Assembly (NCBI GenBank): GCA_020853075.1
Contig: JADYZS010000063.1
Location: 1 to 6,510, forward strand
From: Anaerolineae bacterium
Lineage (GTDB): Bacteria > Chloroflexota > Anaerolineae > JADYZS01
DNA length: 6,510 nt
Reading direction: 5' to 3'
Shown: one piece after another, positions 4,191-6,510 of the stretch
How the letters are laid out: every line of letters starts with the position of its first letter
Position numbering within the stretch: the stretch's first letter is position 1
Position numbers and translations under genes: made by a program
Notes under the pieces: model-generated
Seen by the model: the letters and a program-made list of their open reading frames with translations, nothing else
Databases searched by the model: none
What the model was told of the DNA's origin: nothing

Positions 4191-6510
4191 TGGGTGTTTT
4201 CTCCATCTGAGTACGGAGTACCGAGCGGATTCTCAAAGATAACGAAAAGGCCCCCATACCCCTCTATGCGCAGAGGGACGAGTGTCACCCCGGCCTGGGG
4301 CTCGTGTGGCAATGCACAATCCATCTCCCCTGTCACCGGGTCCCACAGGGTGGGTTCTCCTTCAGCCCGGAAATAGCAATCACAAGGGATGGCCGCGGGG
4401 CTGTGATTGGCAAGGAAATAGATGTCACGATTCTCCGTGCGGCGATGCAGATAAAGGATGTGAGAGGACGCGGGCGAGACGCGCAAATCGGGCGGCAGGG
4501 TCCTGTCCAGGACATCTATCAGATCGCCAGCTTCTGCCACCAGGAAGGCGGTGACATCTTGATGTGTTCCCCCTGGCCGTCGGGTTCCACCGAAAACCTC
4601 CTCGGTCTGGGTCTGGACTTCAGGGTCAGGCCCCATTTCCAGGGAACTAACCGGGAGGCAGCCCACGGCGATGATCACCCCTCCCGCGGCGTGAAAATCG
4701 CGTACCTTTTGCATCGTCGCGCGCCGGACCAGGGACAACGGAGGAAGGATGAGCCCGCGATACCTCTCTCCGTGCAGACAAAGCGCGCCATCCTGAATAG
4801 TGGCTTCTGCCAGGGCTACGTCATCCACAAAGTCAAAATCGCGCTGGTGCGTCAAGAGGACACGCGCGATCTCGTCAAAGGTATCATTCAGAGCACGCGC
4901 CTCTGCGCCCTGTTCCATATCGCGCACGTGGATAGGTGACGGCACAAAATGAGCCCATAAACTGGTCACCGGATAGAGCACGGCGATGTCGGCCACATGC
5001 TGTCCCTGGGTTAACATCACGCCCAGCCTGCCGGCATGTACGTTGATTGCCCGGTTTTCCGCTGGTGAATACGCATTCCAATTATAGTAGGAAGTCACCG
5101 TGTTGATGCCCAGGGCATAGAGCCAGTTCAGGGTAGCCCTGATCTGGCCGACGTCAACGCTCTCTTCCTTCCAGTTCTCCAGAGTACTGGAGATCTCAAT
5201 CATGGCGCGTGTCGTACCCAGGCAGTGGGCGACAGAACTGGTCAGTTTGGGCGCTGCCCACCCCTTGAGCGCCATGAGCATGTCGGCGTGCGAGCCGAGT
5301 CGCGTAGGGCCCATCTGCGCGCGTACCTCGTTGGCATCCGGCCCTACTAACTGAGAAACACCACGCGCTTCATCCAGATTCATGTAACGCGGATTAGAAC
5401 TGAGACGATCCATGCCGGGAATGTCCATGCGCCGGAGCGCCGCGAACGCGCTCCCCTCAAACGCTATGTGCCACAGAAGGAATTCCTCCCACAGGAGATG
5501 GCCGGTGGAAACGAGATGGTGCGCCCGGCACCATTCCTGGATCGTTCCGAAATAGGCTTCGGCACAGGTCTGCGCCACCAGGTCGTAGAACTGTGACCGC
5601 ACCCTTCCCGTCTCACTGCCCACATCGTTGAAGAGGGCCGGAAGAGCCGGGATAAGGTCGTATCCATATTTCTGCATGAAAAGGCGAGGCAGGTCCTCTG
5701 CCCAGGGGATCGCGGTATAAGGCATCGGCTTCTCATCAAGAAAACCGGCGGCCAGCGAAGGCTCATCGGTAAAAAAAGCCTGGACCGTTTTACCGAAGAA
5801 GTCTCCCAGGCGGCGCGCGTACGCTTCATGGGTCAGTTCTATGAAGCGCGCAGTAGCCCTAGGATCAAGAAGATTAATTAACGGCCGTTTGTCATAGAAG
5901 TTCGTCTGGCCGTGGGTAGCCTCGTAGAGCGGTTGTTGCACGAAGGCCATCAGTCGCCAGGACGTGCTCTCTGCGGCACGAGGAACAGACCAACGCAGCA
6001 GTTGGCCGGACTTGTCATGCCCTCTCAGGTCTTGTGCCTTGTGCAATTGCACAACCGATCCTGACAGAGGCGCTGCCGCGGCATAGACCAGGCGGCCTTC
6101 CGGCAGAGGTAAGATAATATCACGCTGACCGTCCTGGCAGTGATAGGTCACGCCCAGGGCTTGCAGTTCTGGGTGACCCTCCAGGACCAAGCCCCCTGCC
6201 GTACCGCTGGGATAGCCCTGCTCATCATAGAGCCAGACGACCAGACCCAAAGATCGCGCGGCTTCCAGCCCTTCCCGCGAGATGCGCCAGGATGTCTCAT
6301 CCCGCAAGTAATTATCAAATGAAACGCCAGTGACGATGCCGCCATATCCCCAGGCTGCCAGTGTCTTTAGGAACTCCCCAGCGGAGGTGAATTTATGTGG
6401 TATAGCGGGAGAGGGCCCGGCGGTGGCGTGGGCTAATGCGAGGAGAGGATCCAATGGCGATAAGAAATGTTCTTCCAGAGCATGGGTGATGGCATAGAGC
6501 CGGAATAACC
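4184..6510 (-). CDS. GH106-like (alpha-L-rhamnosidase-type) glycoside hydrolase, N-terminus cut by the right edge
   Basis: The frame is open from the stop TAG (4186-4184) to the right edge, 774 residues. An in-frame TTG at 6454 has no Shine-Dalgarno, and the frame continues upstream without a stop, so the true start is probably outside. Numbering from that TTG, the early barrel holds WLYDEQGYPSGTAGG (74-88), a hallmark of GH106-like proteins. Acidic motifs follow: FFTDEPS (227-233), LLWEEF (320-325) and AMIEISS (417-423). Residues about 487-600 resemble the class I glutamine amidotransferase-like domain found after the barrel in such enzymes (YRGLILPP, then FHAAGGVIIAVG). A C-terminal beta domain carries YFLANHS and LWDPVTGE (703-710). 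Characterised GH106 members remove alpha-L-rhamnose from plant or bacterial glycans. Distant homologues may act on other sugars, so rhamnose is an inference, and I do not assign catalytic residues. Whether a signal peptide exists cannot be seen. The 3' end overlaps the URO-D start by 7 bases, implying translational coupling. Confidence 0.8.
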   Translation of the reverse strand, partial: LFRLYAITHALEEHFLSPLDPLLALAHATAGPSPAIPHKFTSAGEFLKTLAAWGYGGIVTGVSFDNYLRDETSWRISREGLEAARSLGLVVWLYDEQGYPSGTAGGLVLEGHPELQALGVTYHCQDGQRDIILPLPEGRLVYAAAAPLSGSVVQLHKAQDLRGHDKSGQLLRWSVPRAAESTSWRLMAFVQQPLYEATHGQTNFYDKRPLINLLDPRATARFIELTHEAYARRLGDFFGKTVQAFFTDEPSLAAGFLDEKPMPYTAIPWAEDLPRLFMQKYGYDLIPALPALFNDVGSETGRVRSQFYDLVAQTCAEAYFGTIQEWCRAHHLVSTGHLLWEEFLLWHIAFEGSAFAALRRMDIPGMDRLSSNPRYMNLDEARGVSQLVGPDANEVRAQMGPTRLGSHADMLMALKGWAAPKLTSSVAHCLGTTRAMIEISSTLENWKEESVDVGQIRATLNWLYALGINTVTSYYNWNAYSPAENRAINVHAGRLGVMLTQGQHVADIAVLYPVTSLWAHFVPSPIHVRDMEQGAEARALNDTFDEIARVLLTHQRDFDFVDDVALAEATIQDGALCLHGERYRGLILPPLSLVRRATMQKVRDFHAAGGVIIAVGCLPVSSLEMGPDPEVQTQTEEVFGGTRRPGGTHQDVTAFLVAEAGDLIDVLDRTLPPDLRVSPASSHILYLHRRTENRDIYFLANHSPAAIPCDCYFRAEGEPTLWDPVTGEMDCALPHEPQAGVTLVPLRIEGYGGLFVIFENPLGTPYSDGENTQC
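4201..4204 (-). promoter_or_regulatory. Ribosome binding site of the URO-D-family gene
   Basis: GGAG (minus strand 4204-4201) lies 10 bases before the ATG at 4190, inside the last codons of the GH106-like gene. Together with the 7-base overlap (ATGTTAG) it supports coupled translation and this start, which also gives the usual family N-terminus. Confidence 0.5.

Larger units (their letters stand above)
1..6510 (-). other. Inner part of a probable four-gene glycan catabolic operon
   Basis: All four genes run the same way with junctions of -7, +8 and +30 bases, leaving no room for independent promoters or rho-independent terminators; I saw no hairpin plus T-run at any junction. Both outer genes are cut by the window, so promoter, terminator and further members (transporter, regulator, sugar kinases) must be sought outside. 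Co-transcription is inferred from spacing only. Confidence 0.7.

Noticed and set aside
4304..4939. Plus-strand open frame of 211 codons
   Set aside because: It is fully antisense to the C-terminal domains of the GH106-like gene; its residue composition is that of a shadow frame.
5464..5829. Minus-strand 121-codon frame inside the GH106-like gene
   Set aside because: It overlaps the barrel region in another frame on the same strand; the GH106-like motifs are in the main frame, so this is not a separate gene.
1..6510. Insertion sequence, CRISPR array, tRNA or phage remnant
   Set aside because: No transposase-like frame, spaced direct repeats, terminal inverted repeats or tRNA-like folds were noticed, and coding genes fill nearly every base.

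Overview
The window is an almost wall-to-wall block of four genes, all read on the minus strand (right to left) and packed like one operon. In transcription order they are a GH106-like (alpha-L-rhamnosidase-type) glycoside hydrolase running in from beyond the right edge, a uroporphyrinogen-decarboxylase-family (URO-D/MtaA-like) protein, a GH5-like (beta/alpha)8 glycosidase, and a heparinase II/III-family polysaccharide lyase running off the left edge. The junctions are a 7-base overlap, an 8-base gap and a 30-base gap. No RNA gene, mobile element, CRISPR array, promoter or terminator is visible. No gene-free stretch exceeds 30 bases, so the operon's ends lie outside the window.

The gene set reads as part of a carbohydrate catabolic cluster for a complex, probably uronic-acid-containing glycan. 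The lyase would cleave next to uronates, the GH106-like enzyme would remove a terminal sugar (rhamnose in characterised relatives), and the GH5-like enzyme would cut beta-linked backbone or side-chain units. The two N-termini visible for the degradative enzymes carry no signal peptide, which suggests processing of imported oligosaccharides in the cytoplasm. No transporter, regulator or SusC/D pair is in view. The substrate is an inference, not something the sequence proves.

The least explained member is the URO-D-family protein, tightly coupled between glycosidases. It lacks the N-terminal signature of the haem enzyme HemE. Where corrinoid methyltransferases of the MtaA/MtbA type have a His-x-Cys...Cys zinc site, it appears to have His-x-Asp...Cys. 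A role in handling methylated sugars is a hypothesis only.

The organism is a GC-rich bacterium (roughly 55-60% by eye). Cytoplasmic GH5/GH106/heparinase genes mixed with URO-D paralogues recall Chloroflexota (Anaerolineae or Caldilineae types), Armatimonadota or PVC-group environmental bacteria. The sequence alone does not settle which.
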